From Microbulbifer agarilyticus (GTDB taxonomy: Bacteria; Pseudomonadota; Gammaproteobacteria; Pseudomonadales; Cellvibrionaceae): a stretch of 64,000 bases of DNA. Location of the stretch: NCBI RefSeq assembly GCF_019800665.1, contig NZ_JAHVKO010000002.1, positions 62,001 to 126,000 on the forward strand. Reading direction: 5' to 3'. Below, piece by piece: positions 18,526-26,670 of this stretch; positions within the stretch are counted from its first letter, which is position 1; each line of letters starts with the position of its first letter. The notes below the pieces were generated by a model. The model did no database searches. It was not told where the DNA came from and saw only the letters and a program-made list of their open reading frames with translations. The position numbers and the translations under genes were made by a program.

Positions 18526-19854
18526 TTAGCTGGAAGCCGGGGTCACGGTGACCGCAACCGGGACCACATCCAGGGCAACATCAACGATCGAGTACTGATC
18601 TTTGGTACCAGAGCCATAGCGCCAGAAGCCCCGAGACTGCTCGGTCTGCTGAAACTGGAACAATACCCCCTGCCCCGTTTCGTCGTTAAACGCGTAGCGC
18701 CGCAACTCACGCACTTCTCGATTGTCCAGCAAGGAAAAGCCGAGCAAATGATCCAGGCGCTGGTTTGCGAGTGCGATACCGGCGCCCTGGGTCGCATGAT
18801 AACCGAAGGCCTCATTGCCCGGCGTTTCACTGCCAGAGATCGTTACCTTGCCGGTTTCCCAAGCCAGGGTGTCCCCCGCACTCAAAACACTTAGACGCAA
18901 ACCTTCGGCCGCGAATGCCCCGTCTTCAGGCGCGAACTGCGCCGTACGGCCGTCTGCCACCACCAGGTTGCCAGCACCCAGCACTTTCATGGTCTTGTTT
19001 TCGAGGTTTACCAGCAGTGCGGTGTCTTCATCCACCCCATAGCCAACCTGGGAAGCCGCGTCAGAGGAAAAGCCCAGCGCCCGGATCAAGCGTCCAAGAC
19101 GGGCCTTGCGATCAAAGTGCTGATCCACCACACCAAAGGGTAGGAAACCGAGACCCCGAGCCAGCAACAATTGTCCAGACTCCTGACTGTCCATGCCCGC
19201 GTACACTTCAACGCTGGGCAGTGTCAGCGCACTCAAGGAGTCTCCCGCGGCGATCATGGTTTTACTCATAATCGCTGCGCCGGCGCTGGTGCCGCCAACA
19301 ACGGCGCCACGCGACAGCTGTGCGCGTATCGCGGCGAGCACCGGACCATCTTCCCCGTCTGGTCCGAGCAATGTACCGGTGATTCTGGTCTGATCCCCAC
19401 CCACAAACCAAATACCACCAACATCCGCCAACGCCTCCGCAAGCACTGCGTCGTTGCCACCATCACGCCACAGACTTTCATCCACCGATTCGGTCGAGGC
19501 ATCATCCTTTACCGCGATGGGCAGCACACGAATGTCACCCGCAAAACCGAAGTGGCGCAGATCGTCGGCAAACTGTTGTGCGTAGTGCGCGGGTCGACCG
19601 GAAGCCGCCGGTACGATCGCCACGCTGGGCAGCTGAGGAGGTATAGATTCGATAAACGCCCGATAGACATCCTTGTTATCGCTTCTCAGCGCACCGCCCA
19701 CAATTAACAAGCGACCGGATTCGCTGGCAACATGGGTTACATCCGACTCTGTCGATGCAACTTTTTCCAGCGCCCCATCACTTTTGCTGGAGCAACCGGC
19801 TCCGACAAGCGCGAACACGAACAGCGACAGACTCGCAATACGCCACAATTTCAT
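18526..19854 (-). CDS. Cyanophycinase-like lipoprotein (peptidase S51)
   Basis: A 442-residue serine hydrolase of the S51/cyanophycinase family, which cuts cyanophycin into beta-Asp-Arg dipeptides. A signal sequence ends at a near-consensus lipobox with Cys21 followed by Ser-Ser, predicting an outer-membrane lipoprotein. Conserved parts: RLLIVGGALR at about 48, GIWFVGGDQTRITGTL near 147, the nucleophile motif GGTSAGA (Ser190), and VDQHFDRKARLGRLI near 245. A C-terminal beta-rich part of about 120 residues exceeds the intracellular enzymes. ATG 19854 overlaps the TGA of the AraC gene (ATGA), so it is the last gene of a coupled operon. Confidence 0.85.
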   Translation of the reverse strand: MKLWRIASLSLFVFALVGAGCSSKSDGALEKVASTESDVTHVASESGRLLIVGGALRSDNKDVYRAFIESIPPQLPSVAIVPAASGRPAHYAQQFADDLRHFGFAGDIRVLPIAVKDDASTESVDESLWRDGGNDAVLAEALADVGGIWFVGGDQTRITGTLLGPDGEDGPVLAAIRAQLSRGAVVGGTSAGAAIMSKTMIAAGDSLSALTLPSVEVYAGMDSQESGQLLLARGLGFLPFGVVDQHFDRKARLGRLIRALGFSSDAASQVGYGVDEDTALLVNLENKTMKVLGAGNLVVADGRTAQFAPEDGAFAAEGLRLSVLSAGDTLAWETGKVTISGSETPGNEAFGYHATQGAGIALANQRLDHLLGFSLLDNREVRELRRYAFNDETGQGVLFQFQQTEQSRGFWRYGSGTKDQYSIVDVALDVVPVAVTVTPASS

Positions 19855-20258
19855 AAACTCATCCCTACCCGAAAACTTTCCAACTTTGGCGAATCCACAC
19901 AAAACTGAAGCGCGGCATCGGAAGGCTCCCCGAACATCCGCTCTCCTCGTGGGCTCCGCCCAAAATGCTCTTTAAAACACCGGCTAAAATGCGAGGCAGA
20001 GCGGAAACCGCATTGCTGCCCGATAGCATCGATACTCTGCTCACTTTCCAGCAGCAGCACGCGTGCATGCTGCAGGCGCAACTCACGATAAAAACGTGCT
20101 GGTAATATGCCCTTGAAGCGGCTGAATATACGCTCCAGCTTTTTCACCGAAATATCCAGATAAGCGGCCAACTCCGCGGTGCGCAGTGGCTCTGCGAGGT
20201 TGTTGCACATCAACGCAAGCGCTTCATCCAATAACTGTCGATCTTGCCAAACCGCCAC
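19851..20258 (-). CDS. AraC-type DNA-binding domain protein (stand-alone)
   Basis: A 135-residue protein made almost only of the double HTH of AraC/XylS regulators. First helix-turn-helix: LRTAELAAYLDISVKKLERIF at 25-45; second: SIDAIGQQCGFRSASHFSRCFKEHFG at 75-100, then SPRGER. The sequence resembles the C-terminal half of GlxA/ArgR-type regulators of arginine metabolism, but the roughly 180-residue sensor domain is absent. The GTG start is 12 bases after the amidohydrolase stop, and its TGA overlaps the cyanophycinase ATG. It may be a MarA/SoxS-like short regulator controlled by amount, or a relic. Probably regulates this locus. Confidence 0.82.
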   Translation of the reverse strand: MAVWQDRQLLDEALALMCNNLAEPLRTAELAAYLDISVKKLERIFSRFKGILPARFYRELRLQHARVLLLESEQSIDAIGQQCGFRSASHFSRCFKEHFGRSPRGERMFGEPSDAALQFCVDSPKLESFRVGMSL

Positions 20259-20270
20259 AGCAGAACCTCG

Positions 20271-21443
20271 CTATTCAGAGTGTTGAGCCGTCTGCAACGA
20301 CTGGTCAAACAACTGCCAGCGGCCACGTGCCATTACATGAGTAATTTGGAATCGCTCGGGATCTACCAGCAGTAAGTCCGCGTCGCGACCGGGAGCTACT
20401 TGTCCCTTGCGCTTCAGACCGAGCGCCCGCGCCGGGTTGCTGGTGACCGTCTGCAACGCGCGTGACAAGTCCAGCTGCTCATCCTGCACGGCACGTCGGA
20501 ACTCATCAAACAGGCTGGTGATGGCTCCCACTTCCATATCCCGCAATTGCCCCAAGTCGCAGAAATTTGTCAGTGAACCCTGCGCATCTGAAGAAAAGGT
20601 GAGCTGATCTATGGGCGCACCCAGCTCCAGCGCGAGCGCCAGCGCCTGACTTGCACGCATTTCGCCACTCGCCAAGATCTCATCGGTGGTCGACGTGGTG
20701 AAGTCGATAAAGCCGCCGGCACAGGCAAACTCGACACCGTGCTCCAGTAGCGACCGGTTGCGGTTCATATGTGTCGGATAAAACTGGGCAATGGGAATTT
20801 CGGAATTTTCAACCACATCAAACAACGGCTGTAGACGGCCAGCGCCATCCCCGACATGCACGCTGACTACACCGCCCTTCCCGCTTAGCATCCCAGCGAC
20901 CCGCGCATCGGCGGCGATGCGCGTCAATTCATCACGGGTTGGGTGAGATGAACGGTGGTCGGAGATCGCCAACTCACCAACGCCAATGATGTTATCAATA
21001 AGGATGATGTCACCACGGACACTACCGGTCAGGGTATTCACCGGCACTTGATAAGAGCCCGTCTGGATAAAGCACGAAATACCCTGCGCCTCCAGGGATT
21101 TGGCTTTGCCGAACAACTCATTCAGGGTGCGGGTAATCGCATCGGTACCCAAGGCACCGACAACGGAGGTAACGCCGCCGGCAATCGCATCGCGTACATT
21201 CAGCTCAGGCGTGCGTGAGCCAAAGCCACCTTCGCCACCGCCTCCAGTGATATGCACCAGCGAGTCAACCAGACCAGGCATCAACCAGGCACCATCGGCA
21301 TCCACCACTTGGCCGATGTTCTCCGGCAAAGACAGATGCTGATCGATTTTTGCTACCCGGTCGCCCGCCACCAACACATCACAGCGGCCGATACTACGGG
21401 GGGCAAATACCTCCGCATTTTTTATCAGAGTAATTTGAGACAT
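20271..21443 (-). CDS. Isoaspartyl dipeptidase-like amidohydrolase (variant metal site)
   Basis: A 390-residue amidohydrolase closely similar to beta-aspartyl dipeptidase IadA, which splits beta-Asp-X dipeptides such as beta-Asp-Arg. GGGGEGG (67-73, with Glu71), GSYQVPVNTLTGS (129-141), AISDHRSSHP (159-168), SVHVGD (His196), YPTHMNRN (His225) and FSSDAQGS (Asp286) are all recognisable. In the HxH metal motif the first His is Leu62 (DSLVH), and the bridging carboxylated Lys is replaced by Glu157 (IGVGELAISD). This would favour a one-metal site of the NagA kind. ATG 21443 starts the family fold, 17 bases after the transporter stop. Substrate inferred from context. Confidence 0.82.
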   Translation of the reverse strand: MSQITLIKNAEVFAPRSIGRCDVLVAGDRVAKIDQHLSLPENIGQVVDADGAWLMPGLVDSLVHITGGGGEGGFGSRTPELNVRDAIAGGVTSVVGALGTDAITRTLNELFGKAKSLEAQGISCFIQTGSYQVPVNTLTGSVRGDIILIDNIIGVGELAISDHRSSHPTRDELTRIAADARVAGMLSGKGGVVSVHVGDGAGRLQPLFDVVENSEIPIAQFYPTHMNRNRSLLEHGVEFACAGGFIDFTTSTTDEILASGEMRASQALALALELGAPIDQLTFSSDAQGSLTNFCDLGQLRDMEVGAITSLFDEFRRAVQDEQLDLSRALQTVTSNPARALGLKRKGQVAPGRDADLLLVDPERFQITHVMARGRWQLFDQSLQTAQHSE

Positions 21444-21460
21444 AAAAAACTGCTTAGAAA

Positions 21461-23002
21461 TTAAAAGCCGGACACGGCGGCAACCAATACTGCCAGCGAC
21501 GCGAATAAAAACAGCGCACCTTGCAGTGGCAAGATAAACCGAATCCACACACCCCAATCCAGACGCGCCGCACCCAAGCATCCCATCAATGCTGCGGACG
21601 TGGGCACCACAATGTTGGTGAGGCCATCGCCAAGCTGGAACGCAAGCACGGCGGTCTGACGAGTAACGCCCACCACGTCCGCAAGCGGTGCCATGATTGG
21701 CATCGTCAGCGCTGCCTGACCGGAGCCGGAGGTAATAAAGAAATTAAATACGGTTTGAAATACCAGCATAAACCAGGCGGAAACCGCGCCCGATACATCC
21801 GCCAGGCTATTGCCTGCCACATGCAAGATGGTATTTAGAATACTTGCACCCTGCGGGTCATCGCCGCCGAGCAACAGCACTATGCCTTTAGCAAACGCCA
21901 CCACCATCGCCGCAGGCAGCAGCTGCTGCGCGCCTTCTTTAAACGCCGCCGCAGCCTTATTGGCAGTGAGCCCATTCAGGCCAAAGGCAATGGAAACCGC
22001 GGCGATAACGATACCCATGGTGAAAAACTGACTGGCAATTTCGGGCAGGAAATAACTGCGCTCCACCACCCCCCAGATCATCCACGCGATACCCGCACAG
22101 AACAGCAGTAGTACCCAGCCATCTCCGCGGACCATGGTTTGCAATGCATTGGTTGACACGGACTTGTCACGAAACACCTGGTCAGAGGCATAAGCCAGCG
22201 AGCGCGAAGGTTTCTGCTGTATACGACGGGCATAAAAAATGGTGTATGCCGCCAGGCCACAGGTGGCCAGCAACCAAAGAACCATGCGCAAGCCACTGCC
22301 AGACATCAAAGGAACCCCGGCAATACCCTGGGCAATGCTTACCCCAAAAGGATTCATCCAGGATGTGGCGAAGCCTACCTGCGTTGCGACATAGGTAACC
22401 AGCAAAGCGGTAATACTGTCATAACCCATGGAAACCAGTAGGGGTACAACGATCAGGGTGAAAGGAATGACCTCTTCGCCCATACCGAACACCGCCCCAC
22501 CGAGAGAAAATAGAAAGCACAGTATTGCCAGGTACAGGTGCCCTGCTTCGCGATTGCGCGCAATCACCTGAAACAAACCCCGCTCAACGGAGCCACTGGC
22601 AAATATCAAGCCGAAGGCACCACCGGTCAGCAGGATAAACGCGAACACACCAATCGATGCGCCCCACTTGCTGCCGGACACCATGCCCTCAAAGGCAAAA
22701 TTCAGAAAACCAATACCCCCACCCTCTGCAAACAGTGCCAAACCTGCCGGTTCGTCGGTTGCCTGCTTGTAGCTGGCCGGGTCAATCACACTGCGTTCTA
22801 CCCCATTCACCACATTGGTGACGGTATCGAATGTGCCCGCAGGGATTAAAAAATTCAGCGCAAACGCAACGACGGCTACCCCCAGCAATATCAGGTAGGT
22901 ATCCGGCATGGCCCAGGTCTTAGGCACCTGCGATTCCACTGACTCGGAAACGCTAGTGACAGAAGAGTTGGTATCGCTCGTTTGCATAGGAATAAACCGC
23001 AT
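21461..23002 (-). CDS. YfcC/DcuC family membrane transporter
   Basis: A 513-residue inner-membrane protein of the YfcC family (C4-dicarboxylate carrier-like, PF03606). About twelve hydrophobic spans are visible, starting YLILLGVAVVAFALNFLIPAG near 35. Family segments: LTGGAFGLIFASGS near 125, GMGEEVIPFTLIVVPLLVSMGYD near 172, TSWMNPFGVSIAQ near 212, and FFITSGSGQAALTMPIMAPL near 425. Family members are linked to amino-acid, dipeptide or arginine/ornithine transport. Placed between the TonB receptor and the amidohydrolase, it is the best candidate to carry beta-Asp-Arg across the inner membrane. ATGs at 23002 and 22987 are both possible; neither has a clear ribosome site. Confidence 0.87.
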   Translation of the reverse strand: MRFIPMQTSDTNSSVTSVSESVESQVPKTWAMPDTYLILLGVAVVAFALNFLIPAGTFDTVTNVVNGVERSVIDPASYKQATDEPAGLALFAEGGGIGFLNFAFEGMVSGSKWGASIGVFAFILLTGGAFGLIFASGSVERGLFQVIARNREAGHLYLAILCFLFSLGGAVFGMGEEVIPFTLIVVPLLVSMGYDSITALLVTYVATQVGFATSWMNPFGVSIAQGIAGVPLMSGSGLRMVLWLLATCGLAAYTIFYARRIQQKPSRSLAYASDQVFRDKSVSTNALQTMVRGDGWVLLLFCAGIAWMIWGVVERSYFLPEIASQFFTMGIVIAAVSIAFGLNGLTANKAAAAFKEGAQQLLPAAMVVAFAKGIVLLLGGDDPQGASILNTILHVAGNSLADVSGAVSAWFMLVFQTVFNFFITSGSGQAALTMPIMAPLADVVGVTRQTAVLAFQLGDGLTNIVVPTSAALMGCLGAARLDWGVWIRFILPLQGALFLFASLAVLVAAVSGF

Positions 23003-23016
23003 TAAATAGAAAAGTA

Positions 23017-23045
23017 CCAGCGGGCGTGCAACGCACGCCCGCTGG
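23017..23045 (-). promoter_or_regulatory. Strong intercistronic hairpin before the transporter
   Basis: CCAGCGGGCGTGC and GCACGCCCGCTGG form a perfect 13-bp stem with a 3-base loop, between the TonB receptor stop and the transporter ATG. On the minus strand it is followed by TACTTTTCT, so it could be a partial terminator or an mRNA-stabilising end that separates the levels of the two products. Confidence 0.75.
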
Positions 23046-23068
23046 GATCAGGTCCTGTGAGACGCCGA

Positions 23069-25936
23069 TCAGAACGCGTAACCGTAGCTCATGGTGTAGA
23101 AACGCCCCATGGAGTTATGGTTAAAGTGGTCAACGTTGGCGCCAGTGCCCAGTACCAGCGGCGGCTCCTTATCGAACAGGTTGTTGACGCGCAGGCTCAA
23201 CCAGCTGCCGTTGTCGAAATCACGGGCGACACGGAGGTCAAAGGTCACCCAGCTATCGACTTCCACATTACCTTCATCGTCAATGTCGACGCGAGATGCG
23301 AAGTACTCGTTGCCTTCCTCAAATACGGAATCCAGTACTCGCGGGCTCGGGTCGTCCATATAGCTGTGAACGTAACGAGCGGTCAGAGCAGATGACCAGT
23401 CCTCGTAGGTCCAACGCAGGGAACTATTGGCGCGGATACGTGGATAGGTGTAGTTACCCGCTTCTTTCACGATACCCAACGCATCGGATGGCAGTTTGTC
23501 GAACTCGTTCAGGTAAGTACCGTCCAGAGTGAAGCGGAAGTTACCCCAGTTTTCGGTGTCAAAGTACTGGGTAAACGCCAGATCTACACCGTTGGTCTTC
23601 TGCCAACCGAGGTTGGACAGCTGGAAGTGCGCATCCACTACAAAGCCACCTGCCACTTCAAGGCCAGGCTGACCTGTTGGCAGCTCACCTTCACCTACTA
23701 CCGCGAAGTCACCATTGAACGCGCGCAGGATGAAGTCATCCTCTTCCACACCGATCAGATTCTCATGCTCGATATTCCAGTAATCGATAGAGATCTCGGT
23801 ATTTTCGCTCGGCTTCAGCAGGAAGCCCGCACCCCAGGTGGTAGCAGTTTCCGGCTTCAGCTCATCATTGCTCACATCTTCGGACAGCAGAGACTCACCT
23901 GACTCGTCAATCAGACCGTCACAGGCCACAGGCGTTACGCTACAGTCGACGGAATAGCTGGAAAGCAAGGTACCCGCACCAACCTGCGCAAGAGATGGCG
24001 CACGGAAGGAAGTGGACCAGTTGGAACGGAAGATGATTGCATCGTTAAACGCATGGCGCAGGGCAACCTTGGGGTTGGTGTCGCCACCGAAGTTATCGTA
24101 GTGGTCGTAACGCAGGGCGAACTGCAACTCGGTGTTGGCCGCCAGCGGAATCATCTGCTCCATGTAGACCGCCCACTGGTTACGTGCGGCGTCTGCAGAA
24201 GTGGAGCTGAAGCCCAGAATCGGCTCGGGGTTCAAGGTGGTAGAAACTGCATCACCAGACGGAGTATCTATCACAGACTCACGGCGGAACTCACCACCAA
24301 AGGCCACCTGAACAGTACCGGCCGGCAGCTCGATCCAGCTGCCAGAGATATTACCATCAATGGCGTACAGGCTGGACTTACCACCACGCTTTGCGTCGGT
24401 GCGGATCAGATCGTCCATCTCCGCTATCTGATCAATCTGACCACCGAATGGGTTGTACCAGGCAGTGGTTTTGCCGAGGTCCTCACAGGTTTCACCCGCA
24501 CCAAAACTAGCACTGGGGCGTGCCAGGTCTACTTCCCAGCGATCGACAACAGAACCATCGGTACACAGGTTACCGACGCTGGCATTGTAGAAAGCATCCG
24601 CCTTGTACAATCCAGAAATTCCGCGCTGCTCGGATTCACTGCGACCCAGGTTAGCGGCAACTTCCCAGTTCCAGTCGTTTACTTCACCACGCAGGCCAGA
24701 CACCAGGCGCATGGCCTCACTTTCCACCTCGACCGCACGTGCATCTGGGAACTTACCCCAGGCGAAAATAGGGTAACCGTAATAATCGCTGAAATCGCTG
24801 GTTGGATAATCCGGGTGGAAGGAACCTTCCTCAACCAGATCTGCTTTCAGGGCTTCTGGCCACAGGGGGCTTTCCGGATCGAACGGCGCACGGGAGAAGT
24901 TTGCCGGAGCGGAGGTACCACGAGACTCACTGGTCTGCAGCATCAGGGTGTTAAACCACTCCAGATTGTCGGAGATATCGTAATTAAACGTGGCAACGAC
25001 ACTCGCGCTCTCGTATTCATCCTGAGTTGCGGCAACCGCATTGGTATTGAATTCACAGTAATCGCCGAAGCTGCCGAAATCAAACTGATCTTCCGGACAG
25101 CCGCCGGACGCAGGGCCTTCAGTCTGGTCGTAGTACACCAGGAACAAGTCATTGAAGCTCGGGTAAACACCCTGCTGGCTCGGACGCACAGAGTTCGCGG
25201 TCAACTTGCGGTCGCGGTCGTACATTGCGTTACGGGAGAACAGATCAACCACCACCATGGTGTGGCTGTTCTCACCTTCACGGCCCCATACCCAGTTCAG
25301 GTTGTATTTGCCTTCATCGGAGCCGGCGGTGGAGTTGCCGTGAGTCAGGGAAATTTCAGAACCGTCAAAATCATCACGCAGTACAAAGTTCACAACGCCT
25401 GCAACCGCGTCGGCACCGTAGGTGGCCGCGGCACCACTGGGCAACACTTCCACGCGCTCAATAGCAGACAGCGGGATAGAGTTTACGTCGACGAAAGACT
25501 CCTGGCCCTTGGCGAAGGAGCTCACGGAAACACGGCGACCATTCACCAGCACCAGAGTGGAGCTAGCGCCCAGACCGCGCAGGGAAACGCCGGCGGCGCC
25601 TACGGGAGTGTCACTGGAGAGCGCGCCGGACGTGGCGGTAGAGAAAGTGCCGCTGCCGCCACCAGTCTGGGACAGCTGCTGCAGAATTTCGATGGGAGAA
25701 GTTGCACCGGAAGCTTCGATGTCGTCGCGATCAATCTGTACGACCTGTACTGCACCTTCGGTATCCAGCCCCTTGATGTGGGTACCGGTAACAACGATTT
25801 CTTCAACGGACGCATCTGCACCTTTTGGTGCTTCCTGTGCCATTGCGAACGCACTGCTGCCAATCAATGAGCAGCCAAGTGCCAGTCGCACCGCCTTACT
25901 CAGTGGCGTTTTATTCAGTTGGGTTCTGTTATCCAT
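23069..25936 (-). CDS. TonB-dependent receptor
   Basis: A 955-residue outer-membrane receptor that takes up large ligands using TonB energy. A long signal peptide ends near FAMAQ; the TonB-box-like EEIVVTGTHIKG follows at about 47. The plug (about 60-175) contains SLRGLGASSTLVLVNGRRV and the IERVEVLPSGAAATYGADAV segment. The barrel ends SMGRFYTMSYGYAF with a terminal Phe. Long loops carry several cysteines (GGCPEDQ, GDYCEF, CSVTPVAC). ATG 25936 has CTGGAGGG upstream; the frame upstream to 26191 is not needed. Its position inside the cyanophycinase locus suggests uptake of cyanophycin fragments, but no ligand can be read. Confidence 0.93.
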   Translation of the reverse strand: MDNRTQLNKTPLSKAVRLALGCSLIGSSAFAMAQEAPKGADASVEEIVVTGTHIKGLDTEGAVQVVQIDRDDIEASGATSPIEILQQLSQTGGGSGTFSTATSGALSSDTPVGAAGVSLRGLGASSTLVLVNGRRVSVSSFAKGQESFVDVNSIPLSAIERVEVLPSGAAATYGADAVAGVVNFVLRDDFDGSEISLTHGNSTAGSDEGKYNLNWVWGREGENSHTMVVVDLFSRNAMYDRDRKLTANSVRPSQQGVYPSFNDLFLVYYDQTEGPASGGCPEDQFDFGSFGDYCEFNTNAVAATQDEYESASVVATFNYDISDNLEWFNTLMLQTSESRGTSAPANFSRAPFDPESPLWPEALKADLVEEGSFHPDYPTSDFSDYYGYPIFAWGKFPDARAVEVESEAMRLVSGLRGEVNDWNWEVAANLGRSESEQRGISGLYKADAFYNASVGNLCTDGSVVDRWEVDLARPSASFGAGETCEDLGKTTAWYNPFGGQIDQIAEMDDLIRTDAKRGGKSSLYAIDGNISGSWIELPAGTVQVAFGGEFRRESVIDTPSGDAVSTTLNPEPILGFSSTSADAARNQWAVYMEQMIPLAANTELQFALRYDHYDNFGGDTNPKVALRHAFNDAIIFRSNWSTSFRAPSLAQVGAGTLLSSYSVDCSVTPVACDGLIDESGESLLSEDVSNDELKPETATTWGAGFLLKPSENTEISIDYWNIEHENLIGVEEDDFILRAFNGDFAVVGEGELPTGQPGLEVAGGFVVDAHFQLSNLGWQKTNGVDLAFTQYFDTENWGNFRFTLDGTYLNEFDKLPSDALGIVKEAGNYTYPRIRANSSLRWTYEDWSSALTARYVHSYMDDPSPRVLDSVFEEGNEYFASRVDIDDEGNVEVDSWVTFDLRVARDFDNGSWLSLRVNNLFDKEPPLVLGTGANVDHFNHNSMGRFYTMSYGYAF

Positions 25937-26670
25937 TTTATTGCCCTCCAGGAAAAATTCCTGTCTCCGATGGTTGTTTAGTTTTTCTGTGAGATTCGAA
26001 ATTGCGCGAACTGCAAGCATCAACAATCGACACTTCAGACTCGCAGAAGATTTCCCAGGAAAAACCGGCGGCAATGCAGTGCAATAACCCATACCATCGA
26101 CACCACAGCAACGCACAAGCAATGCCAACAGAGTTCGACAAATTGGGCTGGAAATAAGAACGGAAAAAACCGACTTATAGCTTCCTTGCACCCGCGCATA
26201 AATAAGCGGGGCCCCCGGTTAAACCGAGGTGGGGAAGCTACTCGTCAAACCACTCGCTGAGGTAGTAGTTGGAGGAGCAGCGCGTGACAGTAGCAGCCTT
26301 GTTCATTTTGCTCTTAATGCCTTGCACTGTTTATCAAGTAGGTTTAACCAATTAACCACACTTGAACTTGAGAGTCAGACCGGTGGTTCTCTTGATTCGG
26401 CTATCGCGTCAGAAGCAGAGCCAAATCAGATTACTATCGATCACGCACCAATTTTTATCACGATGAAAAAAACCTGTAAAGGTTTTCTGCTACAGAATTT
26501 AATTCAGAAGCAGATACAGCCAGCAGCCGAATAATCTGCGATATCGACGATTGTTTTGTGGCGTATCTGCGATATTGTGGGAAAGAACCTTGTCGAAGGT
26601 GAACCGGAAGGGAACAAATTCCCCTCCCGATTCACCATCCCAATCACAACGTTTTTAACCGCAGAGGAAG
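25937..26670. other. 734-base regulatory gap before the TonB receptor
   Basis: The largest gap in the window. Near the cyanophycinase stop lies a hairpin (GGTGAA/TTCACC outer arms with GGGAA/TTCCC inside, 26598-26636). Further on is a weak minus-strand terminator AAAACCT/AGGTTTT with a T run (26469-26486), and an exact 11-bp direct repeat ATCTGCGATAT at 26534 and 26565. A 101-codon plus-strand frame from 26229 has no convincing ribosome site or family resemblance. The rest is probably receptor promoter and leader. Confidence 0.55.
26534..26575. repeat. 11-bp direct repeat, 31 bp apart
   Basis: ATCTGCGATAT occurs exactly at 26534-26544 and 26565-26575. The 31-bp start-to-start distance is close to three DNA turns, placing both copies on one face. 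A regulator site upstream of the TonB receptor is possible. Confidence 0.55.

Noticed and set aside
24053-25870. A 605-codon plus-strand open frame opposite the TonB receptor gene
   Set aside because: It is fully antisense to a receptor with all family motifs; long antisense frames are expected at this codon bias, and its product resembles no family.
26229-26534. A 101-codon plus-strand frame in the gap before the TonB receptor
   Set aside because: There is no convincing ribosome site, it covers likely regulatory DNA, and the peptide has no recognisable features.
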